From Balneola sp. (lineage in GTDB: Bacteria; Bacteroidota; Rhodothermia; Balneolales; Balneolaceae), in assembly GCA_003712055.1 (NCBI GenBank), contig RHLJ01000002.1, positions 124,001 to 188,000 on the forward strand: a DNA stretch of 64,000 bases, given 5' to 3'. Of the stretch, positions 8,913 to 19,761 are shown piece after piece. The notes beneath the pieces were generated by a model. The model was not told the DNA's origin, made no database searches, and saw nothing but the letters and a program-made list of their open reading frames with translations. Within the stretch, counting starts at the first letter, position 1; the number at the start of each line of letters is the position of its first letter. Position numbers and translations under genes: made by a program.

Positions 8913-9113
8913 TCATGGCGCTATATGGTTTAAGCTTTGAGTGTAAGTGATAACAGGGCGTAACTCATTTACTTCCGATTCTTTTTCAATCGTGGTACTG
9001 ATTTCAATAACCGAGCTGTTCTTTTTGCTCAATAGCATCAAATCAAATGCTGTTACTGCAAAAATGAACAGCAGAATCAAAATGTAAGGGGTTGAAGGTT
9101 TTGCGTAATTCAT
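8913..9113 (-). CDS. Small single-pass membrane protein
   Basis: A 66-residue protein with one hydrophobic helix (about residues 9-28, PYILILLFIFAVTAFDLMLL) and a polar C-terminal tail. No family recognised. It is supported by its upstream region. The 34-bp promoter-like dyad at 9138-9171 is nearly the same, and at the same distance from the ATG, as one in front of the 504-residue membrane protein at 11567. It lies between the ATP-grasp gene and the sigma-factor operon. Confidence 0.55.
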   Translation of the reverse strand: MNYAKPSTPYILILLFIFAVTAFDLMLLSKKNSSVIEISTTIEKESEVNELRPVITYTQSLNHIAP

Positions 9114-9137
9114 GATTCAAATTTTTGTTGTTTACTT

Positions 9138-9171
9138 ATAAAACAACCGGGTTAAGGTTTACCCTACCCTA
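9138..9171 (-). promoter_or_regulatory. Promoter-like element A (TAGGGTAGGGTAA-N10-GGTTGTTTTAT)
   Basis: On the minus strand TAGGGTAGGGTAA and GGTTGTTTTAT are separated by exactly 10 bases and end 24 bases before the ATG at 9113. The second block starts a hairpin (GTTGTTT-N7-AAACAAC). The same arrangement occurs at 11591-11624. It could be an ECF-sigma-type promoter or a repressor operator. It overlaps the end of the ATP-grasp gene by three bases. Confidence 0.55.
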
Positions 9172-10050
9172 TACTTCAATTTTTCTTAGAATTTCTTTTT
9201 TAAGCCCCTTCTTATTCGCCATTTGGATTCCTAATCCAGGTCGAACATTAATCTCCAACACAGTTGGTCCCATTTCTCTGTCAATCACTATATCTATTCC
9301 CAGATACTCTAGAGGAAATGCCCTGGAAACTTCTTTAGAAAGTGCGATTATTTCATCCCAATGGGGGAGAGTTAAGCCCGTAATTTGATTCCCTGAATCC
9401 GGATGGTGAGTGGAGTACTCCTTGCCATCATATACATGAGTCAATATTCCTGTCTCCATATCAATACCCACTCCAAGCCCTCCTTGATGTAGATTGGCTT
9501 TCCCGTCCGATGCCTCAGTAGGCAACCTGAGCATTCCTAAAACCGGAACTCCTTTTACGGTAATAATCCGTACATCCGGTACTCCTTCCGAGTAGATGTT
9601 ACCAAAGAAGGCATGAGGTTGAATGCACTGTTCGATAATGGCTCTGTCTGAATCACCAAAGGAGTATACTCCAAAAATGATATTTGCGATGTGCGAGAAT
9701 ATCTCGCGCTCTTGGATGATTGAAGAACCTTTGTACCAGTCACCTTCTTTTTTGTGAAGGACAAGTATCCCGCCACCACCACTACCTTTAGCAGGCTTTA
9801 TGACCAACGAATGATGGGCTCTAAGTTTTTTCCATTTAGACTCTATCCCACCAATATTGGAAATCATGGCATAGGTTATAGGACAAGAAAGGCCTCTTGG
9901 CTCTAGTACCAGTTTTGTTTCAGCCTTATCATCAGCAAGCTTGTAATGCTTTCTCTGGTTATGGGAAAATATCAGGTCAACATTTCGCTGGTTGATGCCC
10001 AATACGTTCTCTTTTAACGGCTTTGAGTTCGAAAAAAGTGAAGTAAGCAT
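9169..10050 (-). CDS. ATP-grasp alpha-L-glutamate-ligase-like protein
   Basis: A 293-residue protein counting from the ATG at 10048-10050, which has an AAAGGAG ribosome-binding site seven bases upstream; a longer frame to 10209 lacks this support. ATP-grasp features are LVIKPAKGSGGGGILVL (nucleotide-binding lysine and glycine loop), a PDVRIITVKGVPVLGMLRLP segment and the metal-binding TVLEINVRPGLGIQMAN near the end. It belongs to the RimK-like ligases found next to transglutaminase-like 7TM proteins. Here that partner gene ends 2 bp upstream. It probably forms a peptide or amide bond on an unknown acceptor. Confidence 0.88.
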   Translation of the reverse strand: MLTSLFSNSKPLKENVLGINQRNVDLIFSHNQRKHYKLADDKAETKLVLEPRGLSCPITYAMISNIGGIESKWKKLRAHHSLVIKPAKGSGGGGILVLHKKEGDWYKGSSIIQEREIFSHIANIIFGVYSFGDSDRAIIEQCIQPHAFFGNIYSEGVPDVRIITVKGVPVLGMLRLPTEASDGKANLHQGGLGVGIDMETGILTHVYDGKEYSTHHPDSGNQITGLTLPHWDEIIALSKEVSRAFPLEYLGIDIVIDREMGPTVLEINVRPGLGIQMANKKGLKKEILRKIEV

Positions 10051-10052
10051 GA

Positions 10053-11567
10053 TTAAACTCCTTTTAATGCTGCAAAGCGTGAAAATTCTGTAAACCGTAA
10101 CCCAATCCACCTTCCGAGCAGTAGATTTAAAGCAGCAATAGTGAATAAGATTTCGGGGAAGGTGATAAGGAAATTCTGAATCAGTGTTGACGAGAATACC
10201 CATACACAAACCAGGGTAACGATGAGTGTTTGTAAGTACACATTAATAGCCTTTTTCGGAGAATCTTCTTCTACTTTGCGGGCAAATTTTTCAGCCATCA
10301 TGGTTATGATGATAATTGGGAACACAAGGGCTTTAGTGGGATCTAGCCAGCCCGTCTTGAAGAAAATTGTTAAAGCGATAATACTAATAATGGCTACTGC
10401 AGTTAGCATTACACTAATTTTCGGTGTGTGCAAAATGCGCCACTTTTCCAATGGAAAATTCATTAATGCTATTGCTACAATGATCATAGTGAAATAGCCT
10501 AATCCGATTAAGGTCCCCATTTCCATAAAAGCAAAGGCGATTAGTACCGGTAGAAAAACTCCAAAGGTTTTCAGACCTACCACATTTTTAAAAACCGAGA
10601 CCAAAAAAGCGCCAAGAGGGAGGAGTAAAAGAAAAGTAAGGGGCTTTTTAGGAATCCCGGTTTTGTCTAATACATCCCAAAGGTTAATGGCAGCAAAAGT
10701 GGGATAGTGATTTATTCGCTCTGATTCGATGTTATATAAATAATCGAATTCAATATTCTTTGAACGGGTAATTAGGAATTCATCGCCTTTGTACAATTCC
10801 AGGTAGTTTGCCGGGATTTCGGCAAAGTGGCCGTTTAATGCATCAAAAGGGACCCAGGTATTTCCGAGTTTTGCTTCAACCCATGCATGGGAAGTTTTTT
10901 TAGTAATGTCCTCCAATATGATTCCCCCCACCATGCGGGCTGGAATACCTTTGGCACGGAATAAAGCCACTAGCAGCCTGCTTTTCCCATTGCAGGAAGC
11001 TTCGTACTGGGTTAAAGCTGTTACCGCATCGGTAAGCTCATCGGTCGAACTTGAAGGGATTTTATGTACGAACTCATAAAAGGAAGAGCTTATTTCAGAT
11101 AACGTATTGATCGAATCCGACGCAAGTACGTTGGAAAGACGCTGAATTTTAAAATCGTTGGATTGAATAAAAGGAGTAGGAGAGATCCAGGTTATTCCAT
11201 CCGGCTGGATGTCATTCATTGATAACGCAGGATCAATATGGACTTTTAGGCGTTTTCCTCTGAAGGCGAATGTATAGGAGAGGTCTATATTCTCAGTTGA
11301 TTCTCCTCTCCACGCCATTTTTTTATTGAGGCCATCCTCCCATACAAGGCCGGAAAATTCTTCTGTTATGACTTCCTGTCGGATAGTGTTTTCCGGGAAA
11401 AAGGTAGTAACTGAATATGGAGTGCTATCGCCTTTTACAGCGAAATCATATTCTACATTGTAAAGTGTCTCAGAGTAGAAGTTCTTTTGAGATTCCTTAC
11501 TGATGCCAATTCTGAGCAGGATTAATAGAATTGGAATAATTATTAGTAAGTAGGTGGTGGTTTTCAT
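10053..11567 (-). CDS. Transglutaminase-like domain fused to a 7TM region
   Basis: A 504-residue membrane protein. An N-terminal anchor helix (3-20) is followed by a periplasmic region with a transglutaminase fold and then about seven hydrophobic helices (315-495). This matches the family named inactive transglutaminase with 7 transmembrane helices. In this copy a Cys-His-Asp triad can be read: C192 in SCNGKSRLL, H227 in SHAWVE and D242 in WVPFDA. The ATP-grasp partner follows after 2 bp, so the two likely work together at the membrane. A hairpin-bearing promoter-like element lies 24 bp before the start. Confidence 0.85.
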   Translation of the reverse strand: MKTTTYLLIIIPILLILLRIGISKESQKNFYSETLYNVEYDFAVKGDSTPYSVTTFFPENTIRQEVITEEFSGLVWEDGLNKKMAWRGESTENIDLSYTFAFRGKRLKVHIDPALSMNDIQPDGITWISPTPFIQSNDFKIQRLSNVLASDSINTLSEISSSFYEFVHKIPSSSTDELTDAVTALTQYEASCNGKSRLLVALFRAKGIPARMVGGIILEDITKKTSHAWVEAKLGNTWVPFDALNGHFAEIPANYLELYKGDEFLITRSKNIEFDYLYNIESERINHYPTFAAINLWDVLDKTGIPKKPLTFLLLLPLGAFLVSVFKNVVGLKTFGVFLPVLIAFAFMEMGTLIGLGYFTMIIVAIALMNFPLEKWRILHTPKISVMLTAVAIISIIALTIFFKTGWLDPTKALVFPIIIITMMAEKFARKVEEDSPKKAINVYLQTLIVTLVCVWVFSSTLIQNFLITFPEILFTIAALNLLLGRWIGLRFTEFSRFAALKGV

Positions 11568-11590
11568 GGGTTGAGTTGGTTGTTTTTACC

Positions 11591-11624
11591 ATAAAACAAC
11601 CAACTCAAAAGTTACCCTACCCTA
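11591..11624 (-). promoter_or_regulatory. Promoter-like element B with long dyad
   Basis: Minus-strand TAGGGTAGGGTAA, ten bases, then GGTTGTTTTAT, as in element A, ending 23 bases before the ATG at 11567. The second block lies in a near-perfect dyad (GAGTTGGTTGTTTT, short loop, AAAACAACCAACTC). Likely the shared control site of the transglutaminase/ATP-grasp operon and the 66-residue gene. Confidence 0.55.
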
Positions 11625-11678
11625 AAGAATATGTGAGTGATGAATCGAAAAGCAATTTCCTCTTGGTTTTCAAGAATC

Positions 11679-11779
11679 TTACCCACCCCTCAATCCCCTC
11701 CGGTGGAGGGGAGGCTCTTTGTTGGAGAATCTATTTGGTTATAGGAGTTCCCCTCTTGGGAGGGGAAAGGGGTGGGTAA
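11679..11779. repeat. Dispersed G/C-rich inverted repeat (ACCCACCCCT type)
   Basis: Perfect 12-bp ends TTACCCACCCCT (11679-11690) and AGGGGTGGGTAA (11768-11779) flank internal CCCCTCC/GGAGGGG and CCCCTC-TTGG-GAGGGG hairpins. A shorter relative lies at 62289-62324. It fills most of the gap between the 504-residue membrane protein and the ankyrin gene. Confidence 0.75.
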
Positions 11780-11822
11780 AAACTTTTATTAGAGGATTCC
11801 CAAAGAGGAAAAAACTCTGTTT

Positions 11823-12287
11823 CTAGTATTTGCTTAAAAGAGTCACCAACTCCGATAATCCCTTGAATTCTGCGTAATCAGCAGCAGTATTTCCGTTCTC
11901 AGCAACAAGAGTTTTATCAGCTCCGGCTTCGAGCAATGTTTTAGCCATTGATGCTTGAGCAAAAGATACGGCGTAAATCAGGGCAGTTTCTTTCTTTTTG
12001 TTTTGGAGATTTATATCAGCACCGTGCTCCAGAAGAAGTTTGGCAATAGAAACATTTCCTTTAAATGCTACTCCCATTAGTGCGGTATTACCCATTACAT
12101 CCCTGCCATTTACAGGTACCCCTTCTTCAAGAAGGTACTTTACGACATCTTCCTGATTTACATAACAGGCCAAAATAAGAGGGGAAAAGCCCTTGGAATC
12201 GGGAGTATTGAGAAGCGATTGATCGCCTTCAACCTGCTGCTTTATTTCCTCAATGTTCCCGGCGCGAATCAAGTCAAAAAAATCCAT
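11823..12287 (-). CDS. Ankyrin-repeat protein next to katG
   Basis: A 154-residue protein counted from the ATG at 12285-12287, which has AGGAG upstream; a longer frame to 12326 is less likely. It has four ankyrin units, with repeat signatures such as GFSPLILACYVNQEDVVKYLLEEG, GNTALMGVAFKGNVSIAKLLLEHG and ETALIYAVSFAQASMAKTLLEAG (each cited in part). It is predicted to be a cytoplasmic protein-binding scaffold. It follows katG on the same strand. In Pseudomonas aeruginosa an ankyrin gene beside katB is needed for full catalase activity, so a supporting role for KatG is plausible but inferred. Confidence 0.85.
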   Translation of the reverse strand: MDFFDLIRAGNIEEIKQQVEGDQSLLNTPDSKGFSPLILACYVNQEDVVKYLLEEGVPVNGRDVMGNTALMGVAFKGNVSIAKLLLEHGADINLQNKKKETALIYAVSFAQASMAKTLLEAGADKTLVAENGNTAADYAEFKGLSELVTLLSKY

Positions 12288-12372
12288 GCATTCTCCTGAT
12301 GATGTTAAAAAGAAAGGGCAATACAAGATTGCCTTATACTGATTTAGCTATGAAATAGAATTGTTGTTTAGA

Positions 12373-12456
12373 TCATTCCGCAGCGAAAGCCGGAATCTGG
12401 ATTCCTGCCTTCGCCCGCCTTCCATAGTAAAAGTACGGTGGACAGGCAGGAATGAC
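12373..12456. repeat. REP-like palindrome between katG and ankyrin gene
   Basis: Contains the perfect 10-bp inverted repeat ATTCCTGCCT (12401-12410) and AGGCAGGAAT (12444-12453), flanked by TCATTCCG and AATGAC ends. It is of the same CATTCC...GGAATGAC class as the other REP-like elements and can fold as an RNA hairpin between the two genes. Confidence 0.65.
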
Positions 12457-12475
12457 TTTTAAATTGTTTGATGGG

Positions 12476-14740
<2,265 letters not shown>

Positions 14741-14816
14741 TTAAAAATTTCTATCAAATCACACAAAACTTATGGCGTGATAGAAGGAATCAATATCACT
14801 AAGGGAATAGAGGAGA

Positions 14817-15503
14817 TTAGGAATTCTGCTCCTCTCTCATCTTTTGGCACTCGCATTTTGTCCCATAATTAATGCACAGTGGATGGTCAGGTGCCTTTGA
14901 AAACCGCGCTTTACAAGGGCCTCTGCCATGGTGAATAATAAGATGAGACAAATCGGTCCAGCTCTCCCTCGGAAATAAAGCCACAAGATCTTTCTCTATT
15001 TTATCCGTGTTGGTTTTGTGTTTTGTAAGCCCATAACGATTGGCAAATCTTTTTACATGGGTGTCTACAACTACACCGTGGTTTATATTGAAAGCATTAC
15101 CAAGTACAACATTAGCCGTTTTTCTGGCTGCTCCCCTTAGGGTAAGAAGTTCGTCCATGGTTTGTGGTACCTTACCATCAAATTTTTCAACCAATGTTTT
15201 AGATGTTTCTTTCAGAGATTTCGCTTTGTTTCTGTAAAAGCCTGTAGTTCGTACCAATTCTTCCAGTTCTTCTAAAGGAGCTTCTGCCATTAGTTCGGGA
15301 GTTGGATAGGTCTCGAACAATTTTGGAGTCACCATATTCACTCGTACATCGGTGCATTGGGCGCTTAGAATAGTAGCTATTAGCAATTCAAAAGGATTTC
15401 GGTGGTCCAGCTCACAAACAGGATTTGGGTAATATCTGTACAACTCATTGAGTATTTCGAGCGCTCGCTCTTTTTGCTGTTTAGTTTTGCGAGGAAGTTT
15501 CAT
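14817..15503 (-). CDS. nth: Endonuclease III (base-excision DNA glycosylase/lyase) with unusual cysteine spacing
   Basis: A 228-residue Nth family protein. The helix-hairpin-helix carries the catalytic lysine K128 (LTLRGAARKTANVVL, where GVG is usual) and the catalytic aspartate D147 (VVDTHVKR). The C-terminal iron-sulphur region has four cysteines, C197, C210, C217 and C219. Their spacing is x12, x6 and x1 instead of the usual C-x6-C-x2-C-x5-C. It should excise oxidised pyrimidines and cut the abasic site; whether the cluster is present is uncertain. A plus-strand kinase gene starts 97 bp away, divergently. Confidence 0.9.
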   Translation of the reverse strand: MKLPRKTKQQKERALEILNELYRYYPNPVCELDHRNPFELLIATILSAQCTDVRVNMVTPKLFETYPTPELMAEAPLEELEELVRTTGFYRNKAKSLKETSKTLVEKFDGKVPQTMDELLTLRGAARKTANVVLGNAFNINHGVVVDTHVKRFANRYGLTKHKTNTDKIEKDLVALFPRESWTDLSHLIIHHGRGPCKARFSKAPDHPLCINYGTKCECQKMREEQNS

Positions 15504-15600
15504 TTAGAAATATGATGCTGTTTTTTTGTTTTGTATTAGAAAATGGCGACTCTTGCCTAAAAATAGAATCATTAGAATCGTTCAGTTCTTTTAAGATTAT

Positions 15601-17526
15601 ATGAATTCGAAATCATCTGGGAAAAAATATCCAAATACTGTCAACTATACTCTTATTGGAATTTGTTTTGGGTTTCTGTTCCCGATAGTAGCAACAATAT
15701 TTGATATCAACTTACAAGGGTTAGAACTCTCATTTCAATCCGCTTTGGAAGTTCAAGCGGGAAACCCCTTGCATTGGATTATTGATACTGCTCCTTTTTT
15801 TCTTGGGAGTCTTTCAGCATTAGCAGGATTCAGAAAAGATCAAACTGTCCATATAAACCAGGGCCTGGAGGAAACGGTACAGGAAAGAACTAAGAGTCTG
15901 GAAGAGAAGAATAATGAGTTGGAGCAGGAGATCGCTCAACGCATTCAAACAGAGAAAGAGCTTTTTGAAGCTAAAGAAGCTGCTGAAGCAGGAGCAAGGG
16001 CGAAGACCCAGTTTCTTTCTACGATGAGCCATGAGATAAGAACTCCTCTTAACGCTGTAATAGGTATTACTGGGTTACTAAGAGATACTAACTTAAATGA
16101 TGAGCAAAGAGATTTTGTAAAGACGATCTATAAAAGTGGTGATAACCTGCTTGGGATTATTAACAACATACTGGATTATGCTAAGATTGAATCAGGAAAG
16201 TTTGATCTCGAAGAAGTAGAGTTCTCAGTAGCTTATTTGGTAGAAGATGTACTCGATTTAGTTTCAGCTACTGACATAGGGAAGAAGATTGAACTTCTCT
16301 ATGATATCGAGGATCATGTTCCTGATTATGTTTTTGGGGATTCTACCCGAATACAACAGGTATTGGTAAATCTTACCAGAAATGCACTAAAGTTTACTGA
16401 AGAAGGGGAGGTACTAATAACAATCGATCTTGAAGAAGAAACAGGGGATGATGCTTTAAGTTTACGTTTTAAGGTTAAGGATACAGGGATAGGTATTGAA
16501 CACAGTAAACAGGAGAAGCTCTTTAAATCTTTCTCTCAAATTGATGCAAGTACCACCAGAAAATTTGGAGGAACAGGACTTGGTCTCGCTATAAGTAAGC
16601 GGCTTGTAGACTTAATGGGGGGAGATATCTCAGTAGAAAGTGAACAAGGGGTAGGTAGTACGTTTACTTTTTCAATCCCTCTGAAAAAGAGCGAAAAAGA
16701 ATTCAATCCCTTTCAATCCGCTACCCTTGAAGACAGGAATGTGTTCATCCTGGATGATACAGATACGAACCTCATTATCCTTAAAAAACAGTGCGAAAAG
16801 GTGGGTATGAAGGTGACAACCTTTAGCGATAGTGAAAGCTTTATAAGTTCTATTCCAAAGTTAAAAGATTTTGATCTCGGGATTGTTGATATGCATATGC
16901 CTAATAAAAATGGGATTCAGGTAGCGGAGGAGATCAGGAAAATGTACTCAAAGCTAGATCTGCCCCTTGTACTTTTGAGTTCCATAATGGATTTAAAAGG
17001 AGAAGAGTGGAAGGCTCTTTTTAATCTATCTCTGACTAAGCCCATCAAGCAAACCCTGCTATTTCATAAACTAGAGAGAGTATTTCTAAACCAAATAAAA
17101 AAAGAAGACAGTGATGAAAAGGAATCTAAAAAACCTGTTAAGATAGCCAGTGACTTAAAAATTCTACTTGCTGAGGATAATCCTATTAACCAGAAAGTTG
17201 CCGGGAAAATGCTTAATAGATTCGGGTTGTCTTGCGATGTAGTCGGGAATGGGGTTGAAGCGGTACAAATGTGTAAAATGATTGCTTATGATCTGGTGTT
17301 AATGGATATGGAAATGCCAGAAATGGATGGGGTAGAGGCAACAAAGATGATTCATAAGATTGAGTCCGAAATTCCAAAACTTCCCATAATTATAGCGATG
17401 ACCGCTAATGCTATGGAAGAAGATCGAAAAAAATGTCTGGATGCAGGGATGAAGGACTTCTTGCCAAAGCCTGTTAAATTAAGCGATATGCAAGAAGTGC
17501 TAACCAAATGGTTTAGCACGGAGTGA
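15601..17526 (+). CDS. Hybrid sensor histidine kinase with two receiver domains
   Basis: A 641-residue protein. Two N-terminal membrane helices (about 16-34 and 57-78) with almost no periplasmic sensor lead into a coiled coil (85-125). The dimerisation domain has phospho-acceptor H144 (MSHEIRTPLNAVIG). The ATPase domain has the N box LVNLTRNALKFT, DTGIGIE and GGTGLGLAIS. Receiver 1 has its acceptor at D430 (IVDMHMPNKNG); receiver 2 has it at D569 (LMDMEMPEMDG) with TAN and KP signatures. No HPt or output domain is attached, so a separate phosphotransfer partner is expected. Stimulus unknown. Confidence 0.93.
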   Translation: MNSKSSGKKYPNTVNYTLIGICFGFLFPIVATIFDINLQGLELSFQSALEVQAGNPLHWIIDTAPFFLGSLSALAGFRKDQTVHINQGLEETVQERTKSLEEKNNELEQEIAQRIQTEKELFEAKEAAEAGARAKTQFLSTMSHEIRTPLNAVIGITGLLRDTNLNDEQRDFVKTIYKSGDNLLGIINNILDYAKIESGKFDLEEVEFSVAYLVEDVLDLVSATDIGKKIELLYDIEDHVPDYVFGDSTRIQQVLVNLTRNALKFTEEGEVLITIDLEEETGDDALSLRFKVKDTGIGIEHSKQEKLFKSFSQIDASTTRKFGGTGLGLAISKRLVDLMGGDISVESEQGVGSTFTFSIPLKKSEKEFNPFQSATLEDRNVFILDDTDTNLIILKKQCEKVGMKVTTFSDSESFISSIPKLKDFDLGIVDMHMPNKNGIQVAEEIRKMYSKLDLPLVLLSSIMDLKGEEWKALFNLSLTKPIKQTLLFHKLERVFLNQIKKEDSDEKESKKPVKIASDLKILLAEDNPINQKVAGKMLNRFGLSCDVVGNGVEAVQMCKMIAYDLVLMDMEMPEMDGVEATKMIHKIESEIPKLPIIIAMTANAMEEDRKKCLDAGMKDFLPKPVKLSDMQEVLTKWFSTE

Positions 17527-17536
17527 TCAAACCTTC

Positions 17537-18019
17537 TTACCGCACATCAAATATCAGTACTTCAAAATAAAGATTGGCATCCTCTGGTACGCCTACGGTT
17601 CCACTTGATCCATATGCCAATACGGAGGGAATGTATAAGCTAATGCGCCCGCCATCTTTAATAAGTGGTATCCCGATTCTCCAACCAGGGATTACGGTAT
17701 CTAAATCCAAAGCTGTTGGAGAAGTCCTGCCATCGAAGACATTTCCATTACTAATCAGCCGCCCTTCATAGGTTACAAAAACCTGGGCACAAGCATCGGG
17801 TCGATCTCCATCACCTTCTCTTTTAATGACATAACGAATTCCAGATGGGTGTACTTCGGCATCTATTCCCTCTTCAGCCAGATAGGCGTCAATGGCTGCA
17901 ATATCTTCAGCTAATTGAGTTTCGCTTACATTAATATTCGGGTCGGAACAGTCTTGCTTGCAACCGGAAAGCGAGATTAAAAGAATTCCGAGAGTAAGAA
18001 TAAGTGAATTATACTTCAT
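17537..18019 (-). CDS. FKBP-type peptidyl-prolyl isomerase lipoprotein
   Basis: A 160-residue lipoprotein. The signal peptide ends in the lipobox LISLSGC (cysteine at about residue 20). The FKBP domain spans ~55-160, with VFVTYEGRLISNGNVFDGR, VIPGWRIGIPLIKDGGRISLYIPS and a final LYFEVLIFDV strand. It should catalyse proline isomerisation in the periplasm, anchored by lipid. The gene lies 8 bp after pntB on the same strand and may be read with the transhydrogenase operon. Confidence 0.92.
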   Translation of the reverse strand: MKYNSLILTLGILLISLSGCKQDCSDPNINVSETQLAEDIAAIDAYLAEEGIDAEVHPSGIRYVIKREGDGDRPDACAQVFVTYEGRLISNGNVFDGRTSPTALDLDTVIPGWRIGIPLIKDGGRISLYIPSVLAYGSSGTVGVPEDANLYFEVLIFDVR

Positions 18020-18027
18020 AAAAGTGT

Positions 18028-19452
18028 TTATACCTCATTTAACGCTTCGTTCAACGCCTGAAGACTCTTTTTCGCGTCCCCAAAAAACATCTGATTTTTT
18101 TGTTCATAGAAAAGTGGATTATCAATACCGGCATAACCCACACTTAGGCTACGCTTAAATACCACCGTTCTTTTTGCTTCATCAACATTGAGAATAGGCA
18201 TGCCATAAATGGGGCTTCCGGGGGATGTTTTGGCCATTGGATTTACAACGTCATTCGCACCGATAATGAGTACTACATCGGTAGTGTTAAATTCAGGGTT
18301 AATTTGATCCATGTCATATAATAAGTCATAAGGGACGTCTGCCTCTGCGAGAAGTACATTCATATGACCAGGCATTCTTCCCGCCACAGGATGAATTCCA
18401 TATTTAACCTGAACACCTTTCGATTCAAGTTTTGTGGCTACTTCTTTTATAATATGTTGTGCCTGGGCTACTGCTAAACCATAGCCAGGTACTATAACTA
18501 CTTTACCCGCATAAGCGATTTGAATGGCCAGGTCCTCTGCAGAAGTTTCGTTCACTGATTTATCACCGCCAGCTCCGCCTCCACCGGTAGCTCCACCATC
18601 ACCTCCGAATGATCCAAAAATCACATTGGCTAAAGAGCGGTTCATTGCCTTACACATAATATTGGTTAGGATGAGTCCAGCAGCACCAACCAACGCTCCG
18701 GAAACTATAAGCAGGTTGTTGCCGAGCACAAAGCCAGCCATCGAAGCAGCTATACCTGAATAGGAATTAAGTAAGGAGATTACTACTGGCATATCTGCTC
18801 CACCGATTGGGATCACGGAAGTAATACCGATCAAAAGGGATACCCCAATGATTACCCAGAAAATTGTGGTATTTGAAGCATCAAAAGTAAATACGCCTAT
18901 TAACACTAACACTCCCAGCATCGACGCAATGTTAATTACATTAAGCCCCGGGAAGGTTATAGCATTTCCTGAAATGAAACCCTTAAGCTTTCCAAATGCG
19001 ATAAAACTACCAGTAAAGGTAACTGCCCCAATAAAGATACTTAGGCCAATAGTTACCAGGCTTGTAGTATCGAAAGCTGAAATATCGGTGGTTCTGGCAA
19101 ATTCACCCCAGGCCACAAGAGCGGAAGCAGCACCTCCAAACCCATTGAATACAGCTACAAGCTCAGGCATTGCCGTCATAGCTACTTTTTTGGCAAGCAA
19201 TACACCAATAAGGCTACCAATGATGACTCCAATAATGATGAGTTCAAAAGAGATGATTTCCTGATCAAATAAAGTGACAACTACTCCAATTAGCATCCCC
19301 GTGGCTGCAAGTTGGTTACCTTTTCGGGCTGTTGCCGGGGAATTGAGAAGCTTCAGTCCTCGAATAAAAAAAGCAGTGGCAACCAGGTAAAGAAGTTGAA
19401 TGGAGTCGGGAAGCCAGGCTGCAATGGCTTCAGGTAAGAGTTGACTAATCAT
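18028..19452 (-). CDS. pntB: NAD(P) transhydrogenase subunit beta
   Basis: A 474-residue membrane subunit. The N-terminal ~260 residues form about nine membrane helices that carry the proton path. The C-terminal domain III binds NADP(H), with VPGYGLAVAQAQH, GIHPVAGRMPGHMNVLLAEA and DVVLIIGANDVVNPMA. A glycine-rich linker (GGDGGATGGGGAGGDKS, about 282-298) joins them and is longer than usual. Together with the two alpha proteins it couples hydride transfer from NADH to NADP+ to the proton gradient. Its start overlaps the end of the small alpha gene (ATGA type). Confidence 0.96.
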   Translation of the reverse strand: MISQLLPEAIAAWLPDSIQLLYLVATAFFIRGLKLLNSPATARKGNQLAATGMLIGVVVTLFDQEIISFELIIIGVIIGSLIGVLLAKKVAMTAMPELVAVFNGFGGAASALVAWGEFARTTDISAFDTTSLVTIGLSIFIGAVTFTGSFIAFGKLKGFISGNAITFPGLNVINIASMLGVLVLIGVFTFDASNTTIFWVIIGVSLLIGITSVIPIGGADMPVVISLLNSYSGIAASMAGFVLGNNLLIVSGALVGAAGLILTNIMCKAMNRSLANVIFGSFGGDGGATGGGGAGGDKSVNETSAEDLAIQIAYAGKVVIVPGYGLAVAQAQHIIKEVATKLESKGVQVKYGIHPVAGRMPGHMNVLLAEADVPYDLLYDMDQINPEFNTTDVVLIIGANDVVNPMAKTSPGSPIYGMPILNVDEAKRTVVFKRSLSVGYAGIDNPLFYEQKNQMFFGDAKKSLQALNEALNEV

Positions 19453-19739
19453 TTGTCATCCTCCTTTTTCTTAAACATCTCCAACATACGATCGGTCACC
19501 ATAAATCCCCCAACCACATTAATTGTGGCTAGTATGATGGCTGCAAAACCGATCCACTTGCCAAGTTCTTCACCCAAAGATCCTGCTACAATTAAAGCAC
19601 CCACAATGGTGATACCTGAAATTGCATTAGCTCCACTCATTAATGGAGTATGAAGGGTAGGAGGAACTTTCGAAATTAGCTCAAAGCCAATAAAGCAGGC
19701 GAGCACGAAAATAAAGAGAGAAAAAATTAAGGCAGACAT
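19449..19739 (-). CDS. pntAB: NAD(P) transhydrogenase alpha, membrane part (PntAB/alpha-2)
   Basis: A 96-residue protein made almost wholly of membrane helices (residues 3-20, 33-55 and 58-80), corresponding to the membrane domain at the C-terminus of the fused E. coli PntA. The split into alpha-1 and alpha-2 is a known arrangement in many bacteria. The stop overlaps the pntB start. The gap to alpha-1 (59 bp) contains a perfect 12-bp stem-loop. Confidence 0.92.
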   Translation of the reverse strand: MSALIFSLFIFVLACFIGFELISKVPPTLHTPLMSGANAISGITIVGALIVAGSLGEELGKWIGFAAIILATINVVGGFMVTDRMLEMFKKKEDDK

Positions 19740-19761
19740 AGTTAGTTAATTAGGAATAGGA

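Noticed and set aside
8629-8916. Alternative 95-codon minus-strand frame over the sigma factor gene
   Set aside because: Overlaps the well-supported ECF sigma frame and shows no protein signature.
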